Origin: Sedimentisphaerales bacterium
GTDB taxonomy: Bacteria > Planctomycetota > Phycisphaerae > Sedimentisphaerales > SM23-30
NCBI GenBank assembly: GCA_016934515.1
Contig: JAFGSR010000048.1
Coordinates: forward strand, 1 to 32,878
DNA: 32,878 bases
Direction of reading: 5' to 3'
Shown: positions 25,795 to 32,878 of the stretch, piece by piece
Numbering within the stretch: position 1 is the stretch's first letter
Layout: every line of letters starts with the position of its first letter
Program-made: the position numbers and the translations under genes
The notes under the pieces: generated by a model
Seen by the model: only the letters and a program-made list of their open reading frames with translations
The model's database searches: none
Told to the model about the DNA's origin: nothing

Positions 25795-26922
25795 TCACTT
25801 CAGGGTCATCAACACATTTTCCAGCGGTACATAAGTAAGTTTCACCGCCTCAACCACTCCCTTGCAGGTGCACCGACCAGCTATTGTGTTCACTCCCAAC
25901 GCCAGCGCCGGATCATCCTGCATCGCCTGTTTGAATCCCTTATCCGCGATTGCCATCACATAAGGCAGCGTTACATTCGTTAATGCAAACGTCGAGGTCC
26001 GCGGAACCGACCCGGGCATATTGGCTACCGAATAATGCAGCACTCCGTACTTTTCATAGACCGGCTCGCTGTGCGTGGTAATCCTATCGATGGTTTCAAT
26101 CGCTCCGCCCTGATCGATTGCCACGTCCACAATCAGCGATCCCGGCTTCATGGTTTTAACCATTTTTTCCGTTACCAGCCGCGGTGCTTTTTCACCCGGA
26201 ATCAGCACTGCTCCCACCAGCAGATCCGCACCGGCCACAGCCTCGGCGATGTTGTACTGATTTGACATAATCGTTTTAACCCGCCCTCTAAAAATATCGT
26301 CCAGTTGCCGCAGACGTGCTGCGTTCTTATCCAGAATCGTTACCTGTGCTCCCAGCCCCACCGCCATTTTGGCAGCGTTTGTTCCCACCACACCGCCGCC
26401 CACAATCACCACTTCGCAAGGCCGCACTCCCGGTACCCCGCCCAGCAGCATCCCGGCTCCGCCATGGGTTCTCTCCAGGTAATGTGCACCAACCTGCACC
26501 GAAATTCGACCCGCTATCTCGCTCATCGGCGTCAGCAGCGGCAATTGACCGTCGGCCGTCTGCACCGTTTCGTAGGCGATCCCAATCACTTCCGACTCGA
26601 TCAGCCGATGGGCCAACTCCGCCTCCGCCGCCAGATGCAAAAACGTAAACATCACCAGTCCCGGCCGAAAATAATCATACTCACACGCGATCGGCTCTTT
26701 GACTTTCACTACCATTTCCGCCTGTCCGTACACTTCTGCCGCGCTGTCCACGATTTTGGCACCCACTTCCTGATAATCCTTACCGCTGAAACCGCTGCCC
26801 GCCCCGGCATCGACTTCAACCAGGACCTCGTGCCCATGATCAACCAGGCCCCGTACTCCCGCCGGCACCATCCCCACCCGGTACTCGTTATCCTTAATCT
26901 CTTTTGGAATACCTATTATCAT
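25795..26922 (-). CDS. ald: alanine dehydrogenase
   Basis: A 375-residue NAD-dependent enzyme that interconverts L-alanine and pyruvate plus ammonia; family proteins are about 370 residues. The N-terminus [20 protein letters not shown] is diagnostic. KVKEP holds the substrate-binding Lys and MFTFLHLAA the catalytic His. The nucleotide site is [20 protein letters not shown], and VDVAIDQGG holds the late Asp. The start is the ATG at 26922, which has GGAG 7 bp upstream; a longer frame to 26976 adds only unconserved residues. It lies in the same direction as the large hydrolase gene behind it but is separated by 245 bp with two hairpins, so it is probably a separate unit. Confidence 0.95.
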   Translation of the reverse strand: MIIGIPKEIKDNEYRVGMVPAGVRGLVDHGHEVLVEVDAGAGSGFSGKDYQEVGAKIVDSAAEVYGQAEMVVKVKEPIACEYDYFRPGLVMFTFLHLAAEAELAHRLIESEVIGIAYETVQTADGQLPLLTPMSEIAGRISVQVGAHYLERTHGGAGMLLGGVPGVRPCEVVIVGGGVVGTNAAKMAVGLGAQVTILDKNAARLRQLDDIFRGRVKTIMSNQYNIAEAVAGADLLVGAVLIPGEKAPRLVTEKMVKTMKPGSLIVDVAIDQGGAIETIDRITTHSEPVYEKYGVLHYSVANMPGSVPRTSTFALTNVTLPYVMAIADKGFKQAMQDDPALALGVNTIAGRCTCKGVVEAVKLTYVPLENVLMTLK

Positions 26923-27004
26923 CTGAGTTCTCCAAAATTTCTTCTTGTCAAATGTCTCGCAAGTCACCTGTAACAATTAGCCATTTTTAGTCCAGAAACC
27001 GCCC

Positions 27005-27056
27005 AGCCCTGACCTGACAGGGCTTATCAAGCAGTATATTGGCACGTTGGTGCCAA
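27005..27056. repeat. pair of small hairpins between the hydrolase gene and ald
   Basis: AGCCCTG (27005-27011) pairs perfectly with CAGGGCT (27018-27024) over 6 nt, and TTGGCAC (27039-27045) pairs perfectly with GTGCCAA (27050-27056) over 4 nt. Neither is followed by a T-tract on either strand. They lie downstream of the hydrolase gene and upstream of ald, so they could be a Rho-type 3' end structure or part of the ald leader. Confidence 0.45.
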
Positions 27057-27167
27057 GTACTTTGTATTCGTCGGCCATGATTAATTTCCGGTAATGCTAA
27101 ATAACTCTAATCCTGGAGGTCGTGGCCATCAATGTCGCCAAGGTCAGGGAATCGTACAATTTTCAGA

Positions 27168-30100
27168 TTACTTGTTGATAACGACAAGCGTGTAATTGAT
27201 ATCGGGCGCAGAGGCGGGCCAGACCAACGACTTGCCGCCGGCTGTCGTGGCTTGGATATAATACTCAATTGCATCACCCGTTGCCGGTGGCAGTGTCACG
27301 ATATAGACTGCACGAGCTTTATGAGTGAGATCGATCTTCTGATAATCCCCTTCGCCCATCTGTCGCCAATAAAGCGAGGCGGATTTCGCAAACTCATTGT
27401 CAAGGATGATAACTTTGATGGTCAACTGTTCGCCTTTGTGCAAATGTGAGCGTCTGGCCGGCACGATAAGCCTCGGTTCGCCGGCATAGGATTTTGGCGG
27501 CAGGACATCTGCGGGCAGATCATGGCCCAGAGCCTTGCTGAGTGCGGCGTCATGGGCATCCAGATAGCGACACCTCAGGAATGACTGCTGTTCTATGTTA
27601 ACCAGTGTCCCCAATTCGCTCGAATTATTCAGAGCCGCCAGGAGATCCTGGACCATTTCCCCGGCCGATTCGATCACGGCTTTCTTGGCTGGTAGAGCTT
27701 TTTCGGCGGTCAGCTTCTTTTGGATTTCGGGATTCTTATCACTATTGACCTGTTCCATCACCGCATCAAGCTGTCCCCGCGCGCAGGTTAGCTTTGCTGT
27801 GGATTTGCCAAACCGAAACGTATTTAGCCAGTAATCAAACCGTTCCAGATTTCCCGCACCTTTGACCCGATCTCGTAACGAGGCCATCTTATCGACAAAC
27901 TCGTAATTCGGCTCAATCTTATTCCAGGGCTCACGGTGGACAACGATCACGCCCGGGCCACGATTCCAATTGGATGCACGTGGGAAGCGGCCATCGAGTT
28001 TTGTGAAGATATCGGCGACCTCCTCCGATACTTCTGGCCCGAATTCGGCCTTTGCCCAGTCTCGATAGAAGTCGCCGGCCGGCAGGTGTCGGATCGGCTG
28101 TTCCGGCTGAGCATCCACTTGATAATCTTTGAACTTGTCGCCACCACAGTTAATCTTTATTGACGCATCCTTACCTTCAATTGCAATTGCGGCAATGCAG
28201 GGATACTCAATAATGCGGGTGAATCCGATATCTAGCCGACCGTTATTCACCTTGATATTGTCATAAGTGTAATCCAATGCCTTGTACTGGCCGACCTTCT
28301 CGAAGACATCGAGCTTATCGATCACGGTTTTGTCCTGCAGCTTCACTCCGAATACCCGCTTGCCGGATTCTTCGTAGGCTACTTCACAAAACTTTAATGT
28401 TACCTTGTAGTCACCGTCGGGTAGCATGAACTGATATCCGTCCAGGTCATATCGAACCTGCTGATAGACGATATCGTCTTCCGTATCGGCAATGGGATGA
28501 TTCAGGTATGCGGCACTTTTACCGCCGGAAACTATGACCGTGTTATCCTGCTTCGGCTCTTCGGTCGGTTTGTCCCAACCGTTGTGACTCCAGCCGGCCT
28601 GGGCAAGGGCGGAAATGTTCGGGGCCAGGATCCGTGTTCGCCAGTGCAATCCCATCAATCCGTTGCAGCCGTAGTCGCGTGCATCAACCGCATCCTTTCG
28701 CATGCGCCCAACAAAAAGCTGGGGCGAGATCATCCCGGGATCATCTTCAAACCAGGGGATTGCCCATTTCTCACGATCGGATAATTGCTTGAAGTTCTTT
28801 GACACGAAAGACTGTCCTGTTGACATGTTGATACAACTGAAAGCGACCTCTTTCGGGAAAGCTTCGTCCAGACGCGGGAAGTTATTGGCAATCCAGCCCC
28901 AACCGCAGATTCCGAGTCCGAATGGGGCCTCAACCTTCCGGGACGCTTTTAACGCTGCCAGGAAGTCGTCCCGGAACGCGTTTTCCCTGATCTCCCCCTC
29001 ATGCCCCCAGATCCAGTAGTAGTCGAGAGGAAAGGATCGCTTGATCCGTAAGAACATGCCTTCATAGAGTTCCTGGATGACTTTGGGATTTTTCGGATCT
29101 TTGCCCAGCTCTTCCAGCCGCTTCTTCACCACCTCCGGTACATTCAAAGGCGCTTCGGTGCCCACGCAGGTGGTGATACCCATTTCGTTGGCATAGGTAA
29201 AAATGTCTTTGAGCATCAGCCCGCAACGTCGAAACATGTCCTGACTTTGGTCCGGGGTTTTAGGGAAGGGAAAGTCGTGCGCTAGGTTAATTTCCGGACC
29301 ATAGTTGTCGGCATCAAAGACCAATGATCCACCATAGCTGAATCCGCTTGTCGGCATGGGCCGGTAACAGCCGTAATCTGCATAACGTTGAGTATTGTGC
29401 CAGGAAGTGCTATCGGCAAGTTTGACGGTGCCGTCTTCGTTACAGTCTTCGGGTAGCCCGATCCACACGATGGGTTCCGGCCCCAGTGCCCCCTTGGGAT
29501 AGCAATGGAGACCGACAAAGTTCATACGCATCTTGGTCATTTGGGCGATGACGGTTTTCCACTCATCGATGCTCCACCAGTCCGGGCCTTCGGGGAAGTC
29601 ATGGAAGGGGAGCAGACCGCGTTTTTCAAACAATGGCTTATGGATCTCGTCGAACTCCGGGATGTGCAAGGCGATTTTCTCGTCGGGAATAGTATCGCCG
29701 TGAATATAGAACCGTACTCCGAGCCGTTCGACAAACTGATAGGCTCCGTATAGAATAGCAATATCACTGCCGCCGGAGATGTTCAGTGTCCTCTTACCGT
29801 TTTCAGTGGACGTCTTGAGTCGGTACTCCTGCTTGCCGAGTGTCTTATCGAGAGCAAACCGGATGGCGTTGCCGGTTTTCGGTGTCTCGTTCTGGATCGG
29901 CAGAAGTTCGTCAGTACGCAGGTAAATATAACGACGGATTTCTTTCCCCGCCAGGCGAATCGGGTCCGAGGCCTGATCCGGCAAAACGATAGTCCAGGAA
30001 GAAGGGAGAGCCTTTTTGAGGTAAGAAACAATCTGCTTCGCCATAACCTGGTAGCCTTCCCCTTTCCAATGGAACTTGTCGCCATTGGCGAGTTTCAGCT

Positions 30101-30686
30101 TGTCGCTCATGAGGCCGTAGAGATCGTTGACCGGGATGTCGTATTCCTTCATGATCTTTGCCGCGACGATATTGCGATCGGTAATGGTTGGATTATTGAT
30201 CGGGTCCAGCTTGGTCGGTTCGCCTTTTTCCGTGATCTGTGTGGTGCTGGCCCAGATTAACTGTGCGCCATCGGCGTTCTCGCGAATAATATCGACGTAG
30301 GACTTAAGCAGTGGCTCGTATTCATCTTTAAGGATCCTGCCTTTCGGCCAGCCGTGGAGGCCGATATTGAAATGGATCGCAACATAAGGCCCCCGGTTGA
30401 GTACCTTTTTGAGATCGGCGTGAAGATGCTTGCTCTTAAGATGCAATGCTGTCAACCAGACCTCGACCGTTGCCTTACCCTTGAGCATGTCCGCGACACG
30501 TCCGCGATAGCCGTTCATGATCGAATCACCTATCAGCAGGACTTTCGGTATATTTTCGTCGGCATTCTTAGCAGGATAGAACCGCCAGGGACCACCGTCC
30601 GATTGCAGATCAAGTTTATTATCGTTCGTCTCGCCACATACAACTGTGCCCATTAACAAGACGACCATTACAATTCGCTTCTTCAT
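27168..30686 (-). CDS. large exported SGNH hydrolase/glycosidase-like/malectin protein
   Basis: A 1172-residue protein starting at the ATG at 30686, with GGAGG just upstream and a signal peptide (IVMVVLLMGTVVCG). A longer frame upstream lacks both. Residues about 45-225 are an SGNH/GDSL esterase with VLLIGDSIMNGY (nucleophile Ser) and GDKFHWKGEGY (Asp and His). Residues about 229-335 resemble the N-terminal beta domain of alpha-glucuronidase-like families (IRLAGKEIRRYIYLRTDELL, GAYQFVERLGVRFYIHG). About 340-700 is barrel-like glycosidase sequence without a family that I can fix. About 715-845 is a malectin-like carbohydrate-binding domain (YQFMLPDGDYKVTLKFCEV). A helical part and an FN3-like end follow. 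The likely task is deacetylation and cleavage of a decorated plant or algal glycan. Confidence 0.75.
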   Translation of the reverse strand: MKKRIVMVVLLMGTVVCGETNDNKLDLQSDGGPWRFYPAKNADENIPKVLLIGDSIMNGYRGRVADMLKGKATVEVWLTALHLKSKHLHADLKKVLNRGPYVAIHFNIGLHGWPKGRILKDEYEPLLKSYVDIIRENADGAQLIWASTTQITEKGEPTKLDPINNPTITDRNIVAAKIMKEYDIPVNDLYGLMSDKLKLANGDKFHWKGEGYQVMAKQIVSYLKKALPSSWTIVLPDQASDPIRLAGKEIRRYIYLRTDELLPIQNETPKTGNAIRFALDKTLGKQEYRLKTSTENGKRTLNISGGSDIAILYGAYQFVERLGVRFYIHGDTIPDEKIALHIPEFDEIHKPLFEKRGLLPFHDFPEGPDWWSIDEWKTVIAQMTKMRMNFVGLHCYPKGALGPEPIVWIGLPEDCNEDGTVKLADSTSWHNTQRYADYGCYRPMPTSGFSYGGSLVFDADNYGPEINLAHDFPFPKTPDQSQDMFRRCGLMLKDIFTYANEMGITTCVGTEAPLNVPEVVKKRLEELGKDPKNPKVIQELYEGMFLRIKRSFPLDYYWIWGHEGEIRENAFRDDFLAALKASRKVEAPFGLGICGWGWIANNFPRLDEAFPKEVAFSCINMSTGQSFVSKNFKQLSDREKWAIPWFEDDPGMISPQLFVGRMRKDAVDARDYGCNGLMGLHWRTRILAPNISALAQAGWSHNGWDKPTEEPKQDNTVIVSGGKSAAYLNHPIADTEDDIVYQQVRYDLDGYQFMLPDGDYKVTLKFCEVAYEESGKRVFGVKLQDKTVIDKLDVFEKVGQYKALDYTYDNIKVNNGRLDIGFTRIIEYPCIAAIAIEGKDASIKINCGGDKFKDYQVDAQPEQPIRHLPAGDFYRDWAKAEFGPEVSEEVADIFTKLDGRFPRASNWNRGPGVIVVHREPWNKIEPNYEFVDKMASLRDRVKGAGNLERFDYWLNTFRFGKSTAKLTCARGQLDAVMEQVNSDKNPEIQKKLTAEKALPAKKAVIESAGEMVQDLLAALNNSSELGTLVNIEQQSFLRCRYLDAHDAALSKALGHDLPADVLPPKSYAGEPRLIVPARRSHLHKGEQLTIKVIILDNEFAKSASLYWRQMGEGDYQKIDLTHKARAVYIVTLPPATGDAIEYYIQATTAGGKSLVWPASAPDINYTLVVINK

Positions 30687-30845
30687 TACGCCTCCATTTC
30701 TCGAACGAGATTTCTCCGATAAACAAACCGTAAACAAAAAGATGCGGCAACGGGAACGCATGGCAAAAGTGATAAGTGGTAAATATGTCTTGGTGCTTTA
30801 ATTGGTGTTTTTTTGCAGAATATTACGGATAGCTATGGAGCAGTG

Positions 30846-30881
30846 AACGGGAAACCGCGGTAACGATCTGAAAATCCCGTT
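30846..30881. repeat. hairpin downstream of the tRNA
   Basis: AACGGGA (30846-30852) pairs perfectly with TCCCGTT (30875-30881). The 22-nt loop includes the palindrome ACCGCGGT. It begins six bases after the tRNA 3' end on the minus strand and may be its processing or termination structure, but there is no T-tract. The rest of the 200-bp gap to the hydrolase gene shows no gene. Confidence 0.4.
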
Positions 30882-30886
30882 TATAA

Positions 30887-30959
30887 TGGGCCCGGTAGGA
30901 CTCGAACCTACGACCAATGGATTATGAGTCCACTGCTCTACCGACTGAGCTACAGGCCC
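30887..30959 (-). tRNA. tRNA with CAT anticodon (tRNA-Met or tRNA-Ile2)
   Basis: The 73-nt cloverleaf is complete: acceptor GGGCCTG with CGGGCCC, D-stem GCTC/GAGC, anticodon stem GTGGA/TCCAT around loop CTCATAA, and T-arm GTAGG-TTCGAGT-CCTAC. The discriminator is A and no CCA is encoded. The CAT anticodon is shared by elongator tRNA-Met and by the lysidine-modified tRNA-Ile2. The variable region TTGGTCG resembles tRNA-Ile2 more than Met, so the amino acid is left open. An initiator tRNA is unlikely because position 1 can pair (G1-C72). Confidence 0.93.
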
Positions 30960-30988
30960 CCGGTTGGTTAACCGGCTTTGATCCATGA

Positions 30989-31016
30989 AATTTAGCTCTG
31001 ACAAAACGGTTTTCAA
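30989..31016 (-). promoter_or_regulatory. possible tRNA promoter
   Basis: On the minus strand TTGAAA (31016-31011) and TAAATT (30994-30989) are 16 bp apart and would start transcription about 22 nt ahead of the tRNA. A small palindrome, CCGGTT-GGTT-AACCGG, lies at 30960-30975 directly against the tRNA 5' end. Bases 31017-31210 hold nothing that I can identify. Confidence 0.35.
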
Positions 31017-31210
31017 CAGGATAATAACCAGGAATCGCTATCCGTAACGCATTTTGCCATGGGATTTTATAGCTAATCAGGGCGTTTCTGTAAAGGGCAA
31101 TCAGAAAATTTTGAGCAGATGTGCCGAGGTCGGGCGAGTGCGGAAAGGGCTGAGGATTCTAAATGCTTGTTGCATAAGGGTTTGAGAAAGGCGGGATCGG
31201 ATGGTGGGTT

Positions 31211-32170
31211 TTAAGTGAGCAATGACCAGACAGCCATCCACGTGGGCATTAGGAAAATGCAGGCGATGTAATGCAGGAGCATGATGTTGCTGATTTTTTG
31301 TTCGTCGCCGCCATATTTTCGCAGTTGCAGGATTAGTCCGGTGGCAGGAGCGGCTGCGGCCTGCAAGACCAGGAATTTGGCCATCAGCGGATCTTTGGTT
31401 TGTAAATCGAAGAGGTATAAAACCAGAATCGATATGAGAGGGATGGCGATAAGCTTGATGAAAAGTGTTTTGAGGGCGTCGAAGAAATAGGGTTTGATTT
31501 TTAACGAGATGCTGCCCAGCACGGCACCCAGAATGAAATTAGCAAGGGGAACGGTGGCCTGGCCGAGCAGATCGGCGGAACTGGTAACGACGCCGGGAAC
31601 CAGACGGTAGGCACCGGTGAAAACCAGCAGCAGGGCGAAAATGTTGGCCAGCAGCGGTGGGGTGGTCAGGCTGCGGAAGGTGATTTTTTCATCGGCCTGG
31701 GAGGTGACCAGGTATTTGGCAATGCTCCAGAGCAGGGGATTGAAGGCGAGGATGTAGAGGAAGCAATAGGTGGCGAATCTTTCAAACTCGGCCGGGGAAA
31801 AAAGGGCACTGCCGACGGGCAGGATCAGGTAGCCGGCGTTCTGGACCGATGCCAGGGCAAGCATGTTCTTTTTGGCGGGCAGTTCACGCAGAAAAACCAA
31901 AGCCCCCAACAGCAAACCCAGCAAGATGGTGGCGGTCGCTGCCAGGGGGAGGGTCCACCAGTACGCGAAATTATCGGGACGGAAATTGTCGATGATGTTA
32001 GAAAAAATCAGACAGGGCAAAAAGACATTGACCGTTACTACCGAAAGGCCTTTGATTTGATCCTGGGTAACAATTCGTCGGCGAACAAGCAGGCCGGCGG
32101 CCAGGATAATTATAAAAACTTTCAAGACGGCACCGAAAGTTTGCGAAAATACAGCGGCAAAAATATCCAT
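31211..32170 (-). CDS. AEC-family (auxin efflux carrier-like) transporter
   Basis: A 319-residue membrane protein with about ten hydrophobic segments in two sets of five around a more polar middle, as in the AEC family of permeases for malate, malonate and similar organic acids. The N-terminus FGAVLKVFIIILAAGLLVRR, then LSVVTVNVFLPCLIFSNII, and the C-terminal half with QAAAAPATGLILQLRKYGG are typical. The ATG at 32170 has no good Shine-Dalgarno sequence in the bases that I can read, so the start is less sure than the family. No operon partner lies nearby, and the substrate is unknown. Confidence 0.85.
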   Translation of the reverse strand: MDIFAAVFSQTFGAVLKVFIIILAAGLLVRRRIVTQDQIKGLSVVTVNVFLPCLIFSNIIDNFRPDNFAYWWTLPLAATATILLGLLLGALVFLRELPAKKNMLALASVQNAGYLILPVGSALFSPAEFERFATYCFLYILAFNPLLWSIAKYLVTSQADEKITFRSLTTPPLLANIFALLLVFTGAYRLVPGVVTSSADLLGQATVPLANFILGAVLGSISLKIKPYFFDALKTLFIKLIAIPLISILVLYLFDLQTKDPLMAKFLVLQAAAAPATGLILQLRKYGGDEQKISNIMLLHYIACIFLMPTWMAVWSLLT

Positions 32171-32220
32171 GGAGCTATTCTAGTGGAATAATCGAACAGG
32201 TCAATGTTTGGCTGGGCAAA

Positions 32221-32580
32221 CTGTTTGATAAGGAGGCGGGACGAAAATGAGACAAAAATGGGGATTTTGGGGGAAAATTTGGGGGGATTTGGGCTATTTT
32301 TGAACGGTGGATTTCGTTCGGATTTGGGGGGAGTGCGGGGCGGGGAAATTTGTTAAGTTGTTGGCAGGGGAGTGGTTGTGGGTTTTGTAGTGGATGGGGG
32401 TGGTCGGGAATGTGGGCCAAATTTGCGGCGCGGGAAAGTGGGCCAAAAGTGAGAAAAAGTGAAATTCGGGTCGAAAACAGGGGCGAAAGTTGGGTGGTTT
32501 TTGATGGTTTTTGAATGAAAATTACGAAAACTTGGCGGTTTTTTGGAGAAAGTTGGGAGTTTGGGGAAAGGGGGTGTCGC
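32221..32580. repeat. G-rich, C-poor low-complexity tract with strong strand asymmetry
   Basis: The plus strand is dominated by runs of G interrupted by A and T, with very few C, for about 360 bp. Many GGGG and GGGGGG runs are close enough to form G-quadruplexes. The decamer GTGGGCCAAA occurs twice within about 35 bp, near 32411 and 32439. The composition is unlike every gene in the window. Confidence 0.6.
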
Positions 32581-32605
32581 GCTTTTGGCCCGGAATTTAA
32601 GAAGC

Positions 32606-32856
32606 CACAGAGGGCGCAGAGGGCTCAGAGAAATTAAGAAATTTAGACAGGATGACAGGATTTTCATGATTTTAATTAAGATATTTCACGCCAAGACGCG
32701 GAGAAGAAAGCCTGAAGCTTGAAGCCTGAAGAATAAGAATAAAGATAGCCACAGCCCGGCTACGCCAGAGCGCTTCGCCGCGGCGAGGGGGCACAGGGGG
32801 CAGGGTATCTGAGCTAGGAAGAGATTTTGAATTTTGGATGTTGGATTTTGGATGGG
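32606..32856. repeat. cluster of short interspersed repeat motifs
   Basis: Three 9-bp units CACAGAGGG, CGCAGAGGG and CTCAGAG run in tandem at 32606-32630. CACGCCAAGACGCGGAG follows near 32688. CCTGAAGCTTGAAGCCTGAAG lies near 32711-32731. ATTTTGGATG occurs at 32831-32840 and again at 32845-32854. From general knowledge, such motifs are scattered through intergenic DNA of many planctomycetes and other environmental bacteria. No coding role is suggested. Confidence 0.55.
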
Positions 32857-32878
32857 AGAAGAAGAATAGCCACAAAAA

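Larger units (their letters stand above)
32171..32878. other. 700-bp terminal region without a credible gene
   Basis: Open frames in this stretch are all low-complexity (Pro, Phe, Ser and Lys rich) and lack start signals, so I call none of them genes. The left part is a G-rich, C-poor tract (32221-32580), and the right part is a string of short repeat motifs (32606-32856). Confidence 0.7.

Noticed and set aside
30798-31016. Open frame on the minus strand whose translation contains GPVAQSVEQWTHNPLVVGSS
   Set aside because: This is the translation of the tRNA gene at 30887-30959; the peptide is a well-known tRNA artefact.
32175-32875. Minus-strand open frames rich in Pro, Phe and Ser at the window end
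   Set aside because: They follow from the G-rich base composition and from short repeats; no start signals and no recognisable protein features.

Overview
The window most likely comes from a planctomycete of the Phycisphaerae/Sedimentisphaerales type. This is an inference from gene content, not a database match. The main signs are C-terminal dockerin-like tails on secreted proteins (acidic EF-hand-like loop, then a tail such as NFLDCTDPLTAGC), several large secreted multidomain proteins with PQQ-type propellers, LamG-like or malectin-like modules, a Kelch/sodium symporter fusion, and moderate GC content. The life style suggested is glycan and amino-sugar degradation.

Region 1 (1-3678) is a sialic-acid-type module. 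It holds the 3' part of an N-acetylneuraminate lyase-like gene and, 6 bp later, a fused protein with an N-terminal Kelch propeller (NanM-like mutarotase) and a C-terminal SSS-family transporter.

Region 2 (3899-11129) is a same-strand gene train headed by a LacI-family regulator. Its sigma70-like promoter is overlapped by a 30-bp near-perfect palindrome that also reads as two tandem 12-mers. Behind it lie a creatinase-like M24 protein, a PuuE/PgdA-type polysaccharide deacetylase, a beta-sandwich-like protein of unknown function, a second creatinase-like M24 protein, an SSS transporter and a 55-residue single-pass membrane protein overlapping the transporter gene. I read this as an uptake and breakdown cassette for an unknown small substrate, probably nitrogen-containing. 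It is the best candidate here for an undescribed system.

Region 3 (11130-11929) has no confident gene. It contains a minus-strand open frame of 127 codons without a good start, an AT-rich hairpin, and a strong promoter about 290 bp ahead of the next gene.

Region 4 (11930-18121) encodes three secreted proteins: a LamG/Calx-beta-like adhesin or glycan binder with a dockerin-like tail, a methyltransferase-fold plus PQQ-propeller fusion, and a PQQ-propeller protein with a dockerin-like tail.

Region 5 (18210-25076, minus strand) is a TetR-controlled tripartite efflux operon in the order tetR, tolC-like, hlyD-like, RND pump. A 111-bp element is duplicated in tandem, in frame, just upstream of the lipoprotein signal of the outer-membrane component. 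Divergent from it is a DUF456-type membrane protein.

Region 6 (25795-32170, all minus strand) has alanine dehydrogenase, a very large SGNH-hydrolase/glycosidase-like/malectin protein, a tRNA with a CAT anticodon, and an AEC-family transporter. The last 700 bp hold no credible gene: a G-rich, C-poor low-complexity stretch followed by short interspersed repeat motifs.
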